From Aurantiacibacter gangjinensis (GTDB lineage Bacteria; Pseudomonadota; Alphaproteobacteria; Sphingomonadales; Sphingomonadaceae), in NCBI RefSeq assembly GCF_001886695.1, contig NZ_CP018097.1, positions 2,189,001 through 2,253,000 of the forward strand: 64,000 nucleotides of DNA, given 5' to 3'. A program made the position numbers and the translations under genes. The stretch's first letter is position 1, and each line of letters opens with the position of its first letter. Shown in pieces: positions 9,527 through 18,132 of this stretch. The notes under the pieces are model-generated. The model made no database searches. It saw only the letters and a program-made list of their open reading frames with translations, and was not told where the DNA came from.

Positions 9527-10582
9527 CTATTTGTCGAACAGCTTGGCCCAGCGGCGCTTTTCGCGATCCTTCCAGTGGCCGCGGTGATAGGCATCGCTGG
9601 CGAGTAGCGGCATCACGCTGCCCGCTTCGGCAAACACCATCTGCTCGATCGCGGTGGAGACCTTGCCCCAGCTTGCGGCCTCTTGCAGCGTGGAAGACGA
9701 GCACGCCCCGTCGCGCACGTCGGCCACGGTGATCTGCACTGCATATTTGTGGACCGACACGTCCTCGTGACCGAGGATCTCGGCGCACACGACAGTGTCC
9801 TGGATGAAGTTCTTGGGCACGCCGCCGCCCACCATCAGCAGGCCGCTTTCGCCGCCCTTGATCTTGATGTCGGTCAATTCGCGGAAGTCCGCCACCGCGT
9901 CGATCATCAGATAGGGCTCGCCCTTCTCCATTTGATCGACCTGGTGCTTCACGAGGCCGAAACCGGCGGAGGAATCCACGAAGGCAGGGCAGAAGATCGG
10001 CACATCATGCTCGTAGGCGAGCTTGACCAAGCTGTTGTCCTTCTTGCCATGTTCGGCGAGGTACTTGCCCATTTCGCGGATGAAGGCGCGGCTGGAATAG
10101 GGACCCGGGGGCAGTTCGTTGGCGATGCGATTGATGGTGAAGTCGCAGTCCTGCAGCTGCTCTTCATCGATATAGGTATCGTAGATCCGGTCGATATAGA
10201 GCGAACGCAGCGTGTCGTCGTCGGGCACTTCGAGCGCTTGATAGTGCTTGTGTCCAAGCCCTTCGAAGAAGTCCATGTCCACGATGGTCGCGCCTGTCGC
10301 CACCACGCAATCGACCATGTTGTTGCGGATCAGCTCTGCATAGAGGTCCATGCATCCGCCTGCGCTTGTGCTGCCTGCGATGACGAGGAAGATGGTGCAA
10401 TCCTTGTCGGCCAGCATCTGGTTGTAGATCTCGGTCGCGCGGCCGAGATCGCGGCTGGTGAAGCTCATCTTCTTCATCTGGTCGACGATGGGTCGCGCAT
10501 CGAAGCTGGTGATGTCGATATGCTCGACCTTGGTCGAAAGCAGCTCCGCCTTGCGGGTGTCGTTGATGGTCGAATCGGTCAT
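9527..10582 (-). CDS. Deoxyhypusine synthase-like protein, probable homospermidine synthase
   Basis: 351-residue NAD-dependent enzyme of the deoxyhypusine synthase family. The active-site lysine lies in EAASWGKVSTAIEQ (compare EAVSWGKI in eukaryotes), and GSTSAGGCMDLYAELIRNN and GGGVPKNF are recognisable. Bacteria have no eIF5A to hypusinate, so bacterial members are thought to transfer the aminobutyl group to putrescine, giving homospermidine; this is inference here. The ATG at 10582 has an AGGAGA about 10 nt upstream. A long upstream extension of the frame is not coding. The decarboxylase at 6593 could supply the putrescine. Confidence 0.88.
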   Translation of the reverse strand: MTDSTINDTRKAELLSTKVEHIDITSFDARPIVDQMKKMSFTSRDLGRATEIYNQMLADKDCTIFLVIAGSTSAGGCMDLYAELIRNNMVDCVVATGATIVDMDFFEGLGHKHYQALEVPDDDTLRSLYIDRIYDTYIDEEQLQDCDFTINRIANELPPGPYSSRAFIREMGKYLAEHGKKDNSLVKLAYEHDVPIFCPAFVDSSAGFGLVKHQVDQMEKGEPYLMIDAVADFRELTDIKIKGGESGLLMVGGGVPKNFIQDTVVCAEILGHEDVSVHKYAVQITVADVRDGACSSSTLQEAASWGKVSTAIEQMVFAEAGSVMPLLASDAYHRGHWKDREKRRWAKLFDK

Positions 10583-10698
10583 TGCGGCGCGTCTCCTATC
10601 CGTATTGCCCGCCAAACGTCGGTTGCCCCGCCCCCGTTCCATCAAACGGCGCGAAAGGGAAGTGCGATCTAACCTGGAGCACCTGGAGCACTGTCCTG

Positions 10699-10791
10699 AT
10701 GGCAAAAAACCGGCCGGGCGCAATCCGTCTTGCGAGGCGCTTTCGAAAGATCGAGGAAGCAGATGACATGGCCCGCCTCTTCGCGCAGTAA
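10699..10791 (+). CDS. Possible 30-residue basic microprotein
   Basis: A short frame, MAKNRPGAIRLARRFRKIEE and ten further residues ending in FAQ, predicted to be one amphipathic helix. It begins about 10 nt after GGAG and stops 35 nt before the dehydratase gene. The GGAG lies in a tandem duplication of CCTGGAGCA (10674-10691). The branched-chain codon content is too low for a classical attenuator leader. It may be a real small protein or chance; I do not recognise it. Confidence 0.3.
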   Translation: MAKNRPGAIRLARRFRKIEEADDMARLFAQ

Positions 10792-10826
10792 GGCGGCTGT
10801 AGGACAGGGCGGAAAGAGCATCGGGA

Positions 10827-11801
10827 ATGAGCAAGACGACCCAACGAAACCCAACCCGCGAAGGCGTGCTGGCAGCAGCGCGCAAGATCGCCGCGATCCT
10901 TTCGCCAACCCCGCTGCTGCCTTTCGAGGTGCAGGGCAAAACCGCATGGGCCAAGGCGGAAAGCCTGCAACCCATGGGCGCCTTCAAGATCCGCGGTGCG
11001 TGGCACCGATTGAGCGATCTCTCCGAGGCCGAGAAAGCGAACGGAGTCGTCGCCGTGTCCAGCGGCAATCATGCGCAAGGCGTGGCATGGGCCGCGCGCA
11101 AGCTGGGCATTGCCGCCACCATCGTGATGCCGGAAGACGCGCCGCAGGTTAAGCTGCAGCGCACCAGGAGCTACGGCGCGAAAGTTATCACCTATGACCG
11201 GATGAGCGAGAACCGCGAAGCCATCGCTACGAGCCTCGCCGAGGAGCTGGGCGCGACATATGTGCACGCATTCGGCGACCCTTGGGTGATCGAAGGTCAA
11301 GGCACGGCGGGCATCGAGATCGCCGACCAAATGTTGGCGCTGACCGACAAGCCCGTTTCGCGCATCGTCGCGTGCTGCGGCGGCGGCGGGCTGACGGCAG
11401 GCCTCGCCCTCGCCTGCCCCGATGCCGACATCATTCCGGTCGAACCTGAAGGGTGGGACGACATTTGCCGAAGTCTGGAAACCGGCGAAATCCAGAATGT
11501 CGGCGACAATCCGCCACCGACGGCGTGCGACGCCTTGCAGACATTCGCCACGCAGCCAATCAATTTCGCCGTGCTGAAAGAGCGGTGCCATGAATGGGCG
11601 CGCGTCTCGGAAGACGAGATCAGGCAGGCGCAGGACTTCGCCTTTTCCAACCTGCGACTGGTTACAGAGCCGGGCGGCGCGGCGGCGCTGGCTGCGGTGC
11701 TTACTGGCAAGGTCGAGGTGGACGATGCCACCGCCGTGCTGATTACCGGCGGCAATATGGACATCGCCCGATGGTCCGAGCTTATCCGCGACATTAGATG
11801 A
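10827..11801 (+). CDS. Threonine dehydratase-like PLP enzyme (threonine/serine dehydratase or racemase)
   Basis: 324-residue fold-II PLP enzyme of the threonine/serine dehydratase group. The PLP lysine is in MGAFKIRGAWHRL, SSGNHAQGVA binds the substrate carboxylate, CCGGGGLTAGLAL is the glycine-rich phosphate loop and TEPGGAAALAAVL is the C-terminal motif. It lacks the C-terminal ACT regulatory domain of biosynthetic IlvA, so a catabolic dehydratase or serine racemase role is as likely. ATG at 10827. It is divergent from the deoxyhypusine synthase-like gene and the intergenic region carries a possible microprotein. Confidence 0.85.
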   Translation: MSKTTQRNPTREGVLAAARKIAAILSPTPLLPFEVQGKTAWAKAESLQPMGAFKIRGAWHRLSDLSEAEKANGVVAVSSGNHAQGVAWAARKLGIAATIVMPEDAPQVKLQRTRSYGAKVITYDRMSENREAIATSLAEELGATYVHAFGDPWVIEGQGTAGIEIADQMLALTDKPVSRIVACCGGGGLTAGLALACPDADIIPVEPEGWDDICRSLETGEIQNVGDNPPPTACDALQTFATQPINFAVLKERCHEWARVSEDEIRQAQDFAFSNLRLVTEPGGAAALAAVLTGKVEVDDATAVLITGGNMDIARWSELIRDIR

Positions 11802-11840
11802 GTTGCATTTGACAATCGAATAGCCGGGCAGCAGGCTCGC

Positions 11841-11859
11841 CTCCTCTTTCAGGGAGGAG
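11841..11859 (+). promoter_or_regulatory. Hairpin covering the Shine-Dalgarno of the first MAPEG gene
   Basis: CTCCTC at 11841-11846 can pair with GAGGAG at 11854-11859, which is the Shine-Dalgarno of the GTG start at 11868. The hairpin would hide the ribosome binding site in the folded mRNA. The stem is only six base pairs, so the effect is uncertain. Confidence 0.35.
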
Positions 11860-11867
11860 ATTGCACC

Positions 11868-12311
11868 GTGAACACCGCCATTCTCGCGCCGGCCACCGTA
11901 CTGGTCCTCTGGTCCATCGTCATGCTGTTCTGGATCGCCTTCACGCGCTTTCCAGCAATGAAGGCCATGCGTGCGGAGCGCGGCAAGAGCGGCGGCGTCA
12001 GCAAGGCGCGAGCAGGCGGTCGTGGGCAGGACCTCGAAGGGCTGATCCCCGACAAGGTGAACTGGAAAGCCCATAATTACACACACCTCATGGAGCAGCC
12101 GACGATCTTTTATGCGACAGTGCTGATCCTGGCGGTGGCGGGTGCCACATCGCTCGATGTGCTGCTGGCTTGGGGCTATGTGGCCCTGCGGATCGTGCAC
12201 TCGCTGTGGCAGGCTCTGGTGAACACAATTCCCATCCGAATGCTGATCTTCTTCACCGCCACCGGATTGCTGATTGTGCTGGCAGTGCGCGCGCTGCTGG
12301 TGACGCTGTGA
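11868..12311 (+). CDS. MAPEG family membrane protein
   Basis: 147-residue integral membrane protein of the MAPEG family (membrane-associated proteins in eicosanoid and glutathione metabolism). Four hydrophobic helices are visible, with the typical NWKAHNYTHLMEQPTIFYA segment between helices 1 and 2 and ALRIVHSLWQALVN after helix 3. Bacterial members have unknown substrates; a glutathione-linked reaction is only suggested by the family. GTG at 11868 follows a strong GGGAGGAGA. It overlaps the next MAPEG gene by GTGA, so the two are co-translated, perhaps as a hetero-oligomer. Confidence 0.87.
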   Translation: MNTAILAPATVLVLWSIVMLFWIAFTRFPAMKAMRAERGKSGGVSKARAGGRGQDLEGLIPDKVNWKAHNYTHLMEQPTIFYATVLILAVAGATSLDVLLAWGYVALRIVHSLWQALVNTIPIRMLIFFTATGLLIVLAVRALLVTL

Positions 12312-12736
12312 CGGACATGCTCCAGCCGGTCATCGCTCTGGCGGCGTGGACGTTCGTCATGTGGCTGTGGATGTACGCAACGCGCCTTCCCGCCATGAAA
12401 GCACATAGTGTCGATCCCGACGATCTGGCGAAAGACCCGACTATGTCGCTGGACGCGGCATTGCCGCCGCATGTCCAGTGGAAGGCGAAAAACTATAACC
12501 ACCTGCACGAAGCCCCCACCGTGTTTTACGCGGTCGCCATCAGCCTTGCAGTGGTAGGCGAGACAGGCTTCGCTGCCGTCGCACTGGCCTGGGCCTATGT
12601 GGCGTTTCGCATTGCCCATTCGTTAGCGCAGGCGACGGTGCCCAAGGTGGTGCTGCGCTTCCTGCTATTCACCGGATCGCAGCTTTGCCTGCTGGCCCTG
12701 GTGGTTATCGCGGCGGTAAGAATCCTTGCGAATTAG
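12308..12736 (+). CDS. Second MAPEG family membrane protein
   Basis: 142-residue paralogue-like neighbour of the preceding MAPEG protein, with the equivalent signature VQWKAKNYNHLHEAPTVFYA, FRIAHSLAQA and four hydrophobic helices. The GTG at 12308 shares GTGA with the upstream stop; an ATG three codons later is the alternative. The ORF extending further upstream is in another frame of the first gene. The tandem arrangement suggests an old duplication and subunits that assemble together, as MAPEG proteins form trimers. Confidence 0.87.
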   Translation: MTDMLQPVIALAAWTFVMWLWMYATRLPAMKAHSVDPDDLAKDPTMSLDAALPPHVQWKAKNYNHLHEAPTVFYAVAISLAVVGETGFAAVALAWAYVAFRIAHSLAQATVPKVVLRFLLFTGSQLCLLALVVIAAVRILAN

Positions 12737-12825
12737 GTAATATCCGCAATGCGCGGATTTACCGCATTCGGTAGGGCCAGCGGCCATGATGTGCCTGGAC
12801 GCGAAAAGGCCGAAAGGACCTGGCA

Positions 12826-13293
12826 ATGGCACACATCCTCGTTGTCGACGATGACGATATCCTGGCGGAGAACGCCGCGCGCATCCTGATCGATGCGGGC
12901 CATGCCTGCGGCTGGGTGAGCGATGCAAAATCCGCTTTCGAAGTGCTGGGCAAGCGCCGGCCCGACCTCGTTCTGCTCGACCAGAACATGCCGGGAGAAA
13001 GCGGCAATTCGCTGCTGCGCCGCCTGCGGAATTCGCCGCGCTTTTACGACCTGCCGATCGCCATGCTGACTGCGGTAACTGGGCTGAAGGAAGAGCAGAT
13101 CGCGCTTTATAACGGCGCGCAGGATTACATCCGCAAGCCGTTCAGCGAAAAGATGCTGGTGTTCCGCGTCAACCAAATCCTGAAGTCGCGCGCCGAGCGG
13201 GGTAAGCATCGCACGCTGGATGAGGAGGTCGGGGTTCACCGGTCGGCGAGCGATACGGACCGGATGAGCAGCGTATTGCAGCGCTTGCTCTAA
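12826..13293 (+). CDS. Stand-alone response regulator receiver protein
   Basis: 155-residue protein with one receiver domain (about residues 1-125) and no output domain. The acidic pocket VVDDDD, the phosphoacceptor aspartate in LVLLDQNMPGE, the switch threonine in AMLTAVTG and the lysine in YIRKPF are all present, so it should be phosphorylatable. A charged tail of about 30 residues follows. No histidine kinase is adjacent, so its partner and output are unknown. It converges on otsA with only a few bases between stops. Confidence 0.88.
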   Translation: MAHILVVDDDDILAENAARILIDAGHACGWVSDAKSAFEVLGKRRPDLVLLDQNMPGESGNSLLRRLRNSPRFYDLPIAMLTAVTGLKEEQIALYNGAQDYIRKPFSEKMLVFRVNQILKSRAERGKHRTLDEEVGVHRSASDTDRMSSVLQRLL

Positions 13294-13297
13294 TGGG

Positions 13298-14698
13298 TCA
13301 GGCGGCTTCCCCGCCAAGGTCTGCGATGAAATTCTCCGTCCAGCGCTGCACGTTGTCATCGCGCACGGTTGCGATCATGTTGGTGTAGCGCTCCTTGCGC
13401 TCATCCAGCTGCATATCCAGCGCCAGCTTGATATGATGCGAGATATCGTCGGGACTGTGCGGATTGATCAACAGCGCGCCTTTCCCGCCGCAATCGAGCT
13501 GCTGCGCAGCGCCTGCAAAGCGCGACAGGATCAGCACGCCGGGATCTTCCGGGTCTTGCGCGGCGACATATTCCTTGGCGACAAGGTTCATCCCGTCGCG
13601 CAAGGGCGTGACAAGGGCAATCTTCGCCGCGCGGTAATAGCCATACAGTTCCGCCTGGCTGTGGCCCTTGTTGACATAGCGGATCGGCACGAGATCGACT
13701 TCCGACCGCGCGCCGTTGATCTGTCCGGTCTTCTGTTCAAGGATCGCGCGGATTTTCTGGTAGCTGCCGATATCCTCGCGGCTGGGCGGCGCGATCTGGA
13801 TGTAGACGAAATCGCGCACATGCTCCGGATGGCGGTCGAAGAAGCGGCCGATGCCGTCGATCCGTTCGGGCAGGCCCTTGGAATAGTCCAGCCGGTCCAC
13901 CCCGATGGCGGCGATGCGGTGGCGAGTGGAGCTCATCAAGCGCTGCTGCGCCTGCCGCGCCTCGCCTTCCTCGCCCTTGGCCGTGAAGAAGTCGTAATCG
14001 ATGCCGATGGGATAGGCACGCGCGATGGTGCTGCGCCCATCCAGCGTGATCTCGCCCGTGTCGCGGTTCACATCGGCTTTCAGCTCTTTCTCGCAGTAAT
14101 GCAGGAAGCTTTCGAGCCACGTATCGTTCTGGAAGCCGAGCACATCGTAATGCAGCAGCGCTTGCACCAGCCGCTCGTGATAGGGCAGCGATACGAACAG
14201 ATTGGTGGGCGGCCAGGGCGTGTGGAGGAAGAAGCCCATGCGGTTTTTCACGCCCATGCTGCGCAAGCGCTCTCCCATCGGCATCAAGTGATAGTCGTGC
14301 ACCCACACAAGGTCGCCATCGTCGATCAGCGGCAGCGCGCTTTCGGCGAAGCGCTGGTTCACCCGCTCATACCCCTTGCCGAACTCCCGTTCGTACTGGG
14401 TCAGGTCGATGCGGTAGTGGAACAGCGGCCAGAGCGTGGAATTGGCGTAACCGTTGTAGTACTCGTCAACATCCTGTGTTTCGAGGTCGATCGTGGCGGT
14501 GGTGACTCCTTCGGCGGAGCGGACATAGTTGATGGAGCCGGTGAACTCCGCCGTCTCCTGCCCGGACCAGCCGAACCAGATGCCGCCATTGGCCTTCAGC
14601 GCGGAATTGAGCGCGCCTGCCAGCCCGCCCTGCGCGCCCGCCACCCCGCGCGCCTTGGGTACGGCAACGCGGTTCGAGATAACGACAAGACGTGGCAA
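13298..14698 (-). CDS. otsA: Trehalose-6-phosphate synthase (GT20)
   Basis: Forms trehalose-6-phosphate from a nucleotide-glucose and glucose-6-phosphate. 466 residues of family GT20: PRLVVISNRV at the N-terminus, the GLAGAL loop, VHDYHLMPMGERLR, DRLDYSKGLPERI and DGMNLVAKEYVAAQ are all canonical. The start is TTG at 14698, five bases after GGGAGG. Last gene of the otsB-GH15-otsA block on the minus strand, with a 25-nt gap to the GH15 gene. Trehalose made here would serve osmotic and desiccation protection. Confidence 0.95.
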   Translation of the reverse strand: MPRLVVISNRVAVPKARGVAGAQGGLAGALNSALKANGGIWFGWSGQETAEFTGSINYVRSAEGVTTATIDLETQDVDEYYNGYANSTLWPLFHYRIDLTQYEREFGKGYERVNQRFAESALPLIDDGDLVWVHDYHLMPMGERLRSMGVKNRMGFFLHTPWPPTNLFVSLPYHERLVQALLHYDVLGFQNDTWLESFLHYCEKELKADVNRDTGEITLDGRSTIARAYPIGIDYDFFTAKGEEGEARQAQQRLMSSTRHRIAAIGVDRLDYSKGLPERIDGIGRFFDRHPEHVRDFVYIQIAPPSREDIGSYQKIRAILEQKTGQINGARSEVDLVPIRYVNKGHSQAELYGYYRAAKIALVTPLRDGMNLVAKEYVAAQDPEDPGVLILSRFAGAAQQLDCGGKGALLINPHSPDDISHHIKLALDMQLDERKERYTNMIATVRDDNVQRWTENFIADLGGEAA

Positions 14699-14723
14699 GT
14701 GTGCCTCCCAGGGCTTTGATTTT

Positions 14724-16523
14724 CTAGCGGACGGTGTTCCAGCTTTTCGACAGCAGACCGGCGCAGTTGATGATACCAACCAGCGAGTAGGTTTGCGGGA
14801 AGTTCCCCCACAGCTCGCCCGTCTCGAAGTCCATATCTTCGCTCAGCAGGCCCGATCCGGTGCGGTGGGCCAGCATGGTGCAGAACAGTTCGCGCGCCTC
14901 GTCCTTGCGGCCCATCAGCGCCAGCGCCTCGATCAGCCAGAAGGTGCAGATGTTGAAGGCCGTTTCGGGCGCGCCGAAATCGTCTTCCGCCGCATAACGC
15001 AGCATGTGCTCTCCGCGCCTCAGGTCGCGCTCGACCATGGCGAAGGTCTGCTCGAAGCGCTCATCGTCAGGGGTGACGTAGCGCAGCTCCAGCAATTGCA
15101 GCAGGCTGGCATCGAGATAGTCGCTTTCGAAGCTGGCGCCGTAATGGCCGCCCTCCCCGTTTTCCTTCCATGCCCTGGCCTCGATCGTATCGCGGATCGT
15201 GTCGGCCCGATCCGACCAGAAATGCGCACGATCCTGCTTGCCGAGGTAATGCGCGGCCGTTGCCAGTCTGTCGCAGGCGGCCCAGCTCATTACGGCGGAA
15301 TAGGTGTGCACCTCTTGCCGCGTGCGGAATTCCCACAGGCCGGCATCGGGCTGGTCGTGCATGGACCACGCCATTTCGCCCACCTCTTCGAGGCTTTCGA
15401 AATCGCGATCATCCGCCATGCGCAGCAGGCGCCGGTCGAGAAAGCCCTGCACGGTCGGCAGCACGATCTGGCCATAGGCATCGTGCTGCACCTGCTTATA
15501 TGCTGCGTTACCGACGCGCACAGGCCCCATCCCGCGATAGCCGGCAAGACTGCCCGCCGTATTTTCAGTCAGCTCGGCGACGCCCATCACCGAATAAAGC
15601 GGCTGGATCTGCCCGCCCTTCGCATTGTCGACGAGATTGCGCAGGAAGCCGAGATATTTCTCCAGCACATCCAGCGCGCCAAGCCGGTTCAGCGCCTGCA
15701 CCGTGTAATAGGAATCCCGGATCCAGCAGTAGCGATAGTCCCAGTTTCGCTCGCTGCCCGGCGCTTCGGGGATGGAGGTCGTCAGCGCCGCGACGATGGC
15801 GCCCGTTTCCTCATGCTGGCACAGCTTGAGCGTGATGGCGGCGCGGATCACCTCCTGCTGCCATTCGAACGGCGTCGCCAGACTGCGCGCCCATAGCTGC
15901 CAATAGCGCCGCGTGCTCTGCTCCATGCGGCGCACCTGCTCTCGCAGATTGCCGACAAAGGGCTCGTCCGGCCCCAGGAAGAAATGCGTGTCCTCCTCGA
16001 TGCGGAAGGTGCGCCCTTCGAGGATGTAGCCCACCGCCGCATCGGTAGAGAGGCGCATGGACTGGCCCGACATCAGATAGCGGATGTGATTGGTGCCGTG
16101 CGTTGTTTCGGCTGCGGCCTGCCCCCAGTCGCGCATCGGCTTCAGCACAACGCGGATGCGCGGATTGCCCGCCACCGGGCGCACGATACGTGCAAAGGCG
16201 ACGGGGCGATACATGCGCCCGCTGCCCTCGAAGCGGGGGCAGAAATCCAGCACCTCCACCGCGCTGCCATCGGCCGCTTCCAGCCGGGTGACGAGGATGG
16301 GCGTATTGCGGATATATTCCTGGTGCGAGGCGGTCTGCCCTTCCAGCTCGAACCGCCAGACGCCGACATCTTGCGATGCGCCGTTCAGAAGCGCGCAAAA
16401 GGTCGGGTCGCCATCCACGCGCGGCACGCAGCCCCACACGATGGCTCCGCGCTTGTCGACAAGGCCCGATACCTGGCAATTGCCGATCGGCCAGAGCTCC
16501 AGATCGCTTTTATGTTCGCTCAC
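14724..16523 (-). CDS. Glycoside hydrolase family 15 protein (glucoamylase/trehalase-like)
   Basis: 599-residue (alpha/alpha)6-barrel enzyme of GH15. The N-terminal beta-sandwich part starts WPIGNCQVSGLVDKRGAIVW and the barrel carries the signature NWDYRYCWIRDSYYTVQAL with the substrate-binding arginine and aspartate. There is no signal peptide, so it acts in the cytoplasm. The GTG at 16523 overlaps the otsB stop (GTGA); TTG at 16535 is an alternative. Placement between otsB and otsA points to trehalose turnover, and some actinobacterial GH15 members are trehalases, but glucan hydrolysis is equally possible. Confidence 0.9.
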   Translation of the reverse strand: MSEHKSDLELWPIGNCQVSGLVDKRGAIVWGCVPRVDGDPTFCALLNGASQDVGVWRFELEGQTASHQEYIRNTPILVTRLEAADGSAVEVLDFCPRFEGSGRMYRPVAFARIVRPVAGNPRIRVVLKPMRDWGQAAAETTHGTNHIRYLMSGQSMRLSTDAAVGYILEGRTFRIEEDTHFFLGPDEPFVGNLREQVRRMEQSTRRYWQLWARSLATPFEWQQEVIRAAITLKLCQHEETGAIVAALTTSIPEAPGSERNWDYRYCWIRDSYYTVQALNRLGALDVLEKYLGFLRNLVDNAKGGQIQPLYSVMGVAELTENTAGSLAGYRGMGPVRVGNAAYKQVQHDAYGQIVLPTVQGFLDRRLLRMADDRDFESLEEVGEMAWSMHDQPDAGLWEFRTRQEVHTYSAVMSWAACDRLATAAHYLGKQDRAHFWSDRADTIRDTIEARAWKENGEGGHYGASFESDYLDASLLQLLELRYVTPDDERFEQTFAMVERDLRRGEHMLRYAAEDDFGAPETAFNICTFWLIEALALMGRKDEARELFCTMLAHRTGSGLLSEDMDFETGELWGNFPQTYSLVGIINCAGLLSKSWNTVR

Positions 16524-17254
16524 AGTCCCAACCAATGCTGCACTGCAGCAGGAGTTGCAAGGCCGTATTCGGCTACGCTCTCCTCACGCTCGCCCACCAG
16601 CACGCCAAAGCCGCCATGCTGCTTCGCTGCGCGCATCCCGTCTTCATCGGTTAGGTCGTCACCCACGAACACCGGCATAGCCCCCGCAAACGAGTCGGCT
16701 TCCATGAACGCGCGCAACGCCGAGCCCTTATTGGCGCCTTTCCCCACCAGCTCGATCACGCATTTGCCGCGCTTTACATCCAGTGCATTCTCGCCCGCCA
16801 ATTGCCGCGCAAAAGCCAGCCCGCGCCCTTCCAGCGAGGGGTTGGCGCGGTAATGCAGCGCCACGCCATGCGGCTTGTCTTCCAGGTCGAAACCATGATC
16901 GCCTGCAAAGCAGCGCACTTTGTGCAGCAGTTCAGGCGGCAAGCCTTCCGGCACCCGGCCAAGATTGTCGCCGGCTGCCGAGCGGCAATCGCCGCCATGC
17001 GAGCCCGACACGGCCAGTTTCAGCGAGCCTAAATGGCTTTCCAGATCGACAATCGCACGCCCGCTTACCAAGGCGAGCCGACCGTCTAGCCGATCGGACA
17101 ATTCATGCAGGCTATCTGCCAAGGACGGCGGCACGTGAATACTGTCAGGCGTTGGCGCCAGCTCGACCAGCGTTCCGTCGAAATCGAGAAACAGCGCCAG
17201 CGCCCTGTCGGCGCGCAGCTCGGCAAAATCGGGAGGATTGGGTCGACCGGCCAT
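16520..17254 (-). CDS. otsB: Trehalose-6-phosphate phosphatase
   Basis: HAD-superfamily phosphatase releasing trehalose from trehalose-6-phosphate. 244 residues. The nucleophile motif is FLDFDGTLVELAP, motif II is ALVSGRAI, the lysine lies in GANKGSALRAFM and the acidic motif is FVGDDLTDEDGM. First gene of a three-gene block read on the minus strand and translationally coupled to the GH15 gene. The otsA product is its substrate source. Confidence 0.95.
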   Translation of the reverse strand: MAGRPNPPDFAELRADRALALFLDFDGTLVELAPTPDSIHVPPSLADSLHELSDRLDGRLALVSGRAIVDLESHLGSLKLAVSGSHGGDCRSAAGDNLGRVPEGLPPELLHKVRCFAGDHGFDLEDKPHGVALHYRANPSLEGRGLAFARQLAGENALDVKRGKCVIELVGKGANKGSALRAFMEADSFAGAMPVFVGDDLTDEDGMRAAKQHGGFGVLVGEREESVAEYGLATPAAVQHWLGL

Positions 17255-17297
17255 GTGTGGCGGTCGATAACGGTCAGGTCCGGTCCGTCAAGCGGTC

Positions 17298-18005
17298 CTA
17301 AAGCTTCACCATCCCGTATTCGAGCGCGCGCAGCGTTGCCGTCATGCGGTTATTAACGCCCAGCTTGGCAAAGATGCGGCGCAAATGAGTGTCGACCGTC
17401 TCGGGCGAAATGCCGAGTATCGTACCGATGTCCGCGTTGGATTTGCCGCGGGCTACCCATTTCAAAACCTCGTTCTCGCGCACCGTCAGCCCGACCATGC
17501 CTTTCCACGATTGCTCAGTCAGCAGGATGACCTTCGTGTGAAAGGCAGCGAAATGGGCGTCGATCTCGGCGCGAAGGGCGGCGTCGTCTTCGGTAATCGC
17601 GCGTTTGAACGAATAGGTTGCGTAGGCGGCGCGGCCGCGCGGTCCATAGAGCGGTAAGGCCACGCCATCGACCATGCCCGCAGTTTCCATCTCGTCCACA
17701 AAGGCTTGCTGGCCCGGTGTCAGCTCGCGCGCCGTCAACACGTCGCGCCAAGTCATCGCATGGCCTACATCCATGATGTAATCCGCCATCGGATCGCGGC
17801 GACGGAACTCCATGTCGGTGAGATACCGGTCCCTGAATGCGTCGGGAAAGCCGAAATGGAACAGTTCGGCACTTTCATCCAGCTGCGACCGGAAGGCGGG
17901 GACGAGGCGATAACTGGCAGACGTAACGCCGCGCGCGATCAGGAACGCCCGGCATTCCTGCCGCAGTTCAGAGAACTCGGAATTGCTATGAGTCTCTTCA
18001 GACAT
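17298..18005 (-). CDS. LuxR-family transcriptional regulator with autoinducer-binding domain (LuxR solo)
   Basis: 235-residue regulator: N-terminal autoinducer-binding domain (about 15-160) and C-terminal LuxR-type helix-turn-helix (LTVRENEVLKWVARGKSN, ETVDTHLRRIFAKLGVNNR). Of the acyl-homoserine-lactone contact residues of TraR, the Tyr (RDRYL), Asp-Pro (RRDPM), Trp (MTWRDV) and Gly (MVDGVAL) are present, while the usual first Trp is Phe. It may thus bind an AHL or a related ligand. No luxI-type synthase lies in the window. ATG at 18005 or at 18017. Confidence 0.88.
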   Translation of the reverse strand: MSEETHSNSEFSELRQECRAFLIARGVTSASYRLVPAFRSQLDESAELFHFGFPDAFRDRYLTDMEFRRRDPMADYIMDVGHAMTWRDVLTARELTPGQQAFVDEMETAGMVDGVALPLYGPRGRAAYATYSFKRAITEDDAALRAEIDAHFAAFHTKVILLTEQSWKGMVGLTVRENEVLKWVARGKSNADIGTILGISPETVDTHLRRIFAKLGVNNRMTATLRALEYGMVKL

Positions 18006-18132
18006 AAGCCCCGCCATCCGTCCGCAATCGCAACCCGTGGCTGTTATTGACCCAACATATGCCAGATAGATTGGCCGATGAGAAGCGCGGGCGCGTTCAT
18101 GCACCGCGTCTACACCTGTCTGTAAAGAAATC

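Noticed and set aside
14529-15896. Plus-strand frame of 455 codons opposite otsA and GH15
   Set aside because: Low-complexity shadow composition; the minus strand carries clear GH15 and GT20 motifs.
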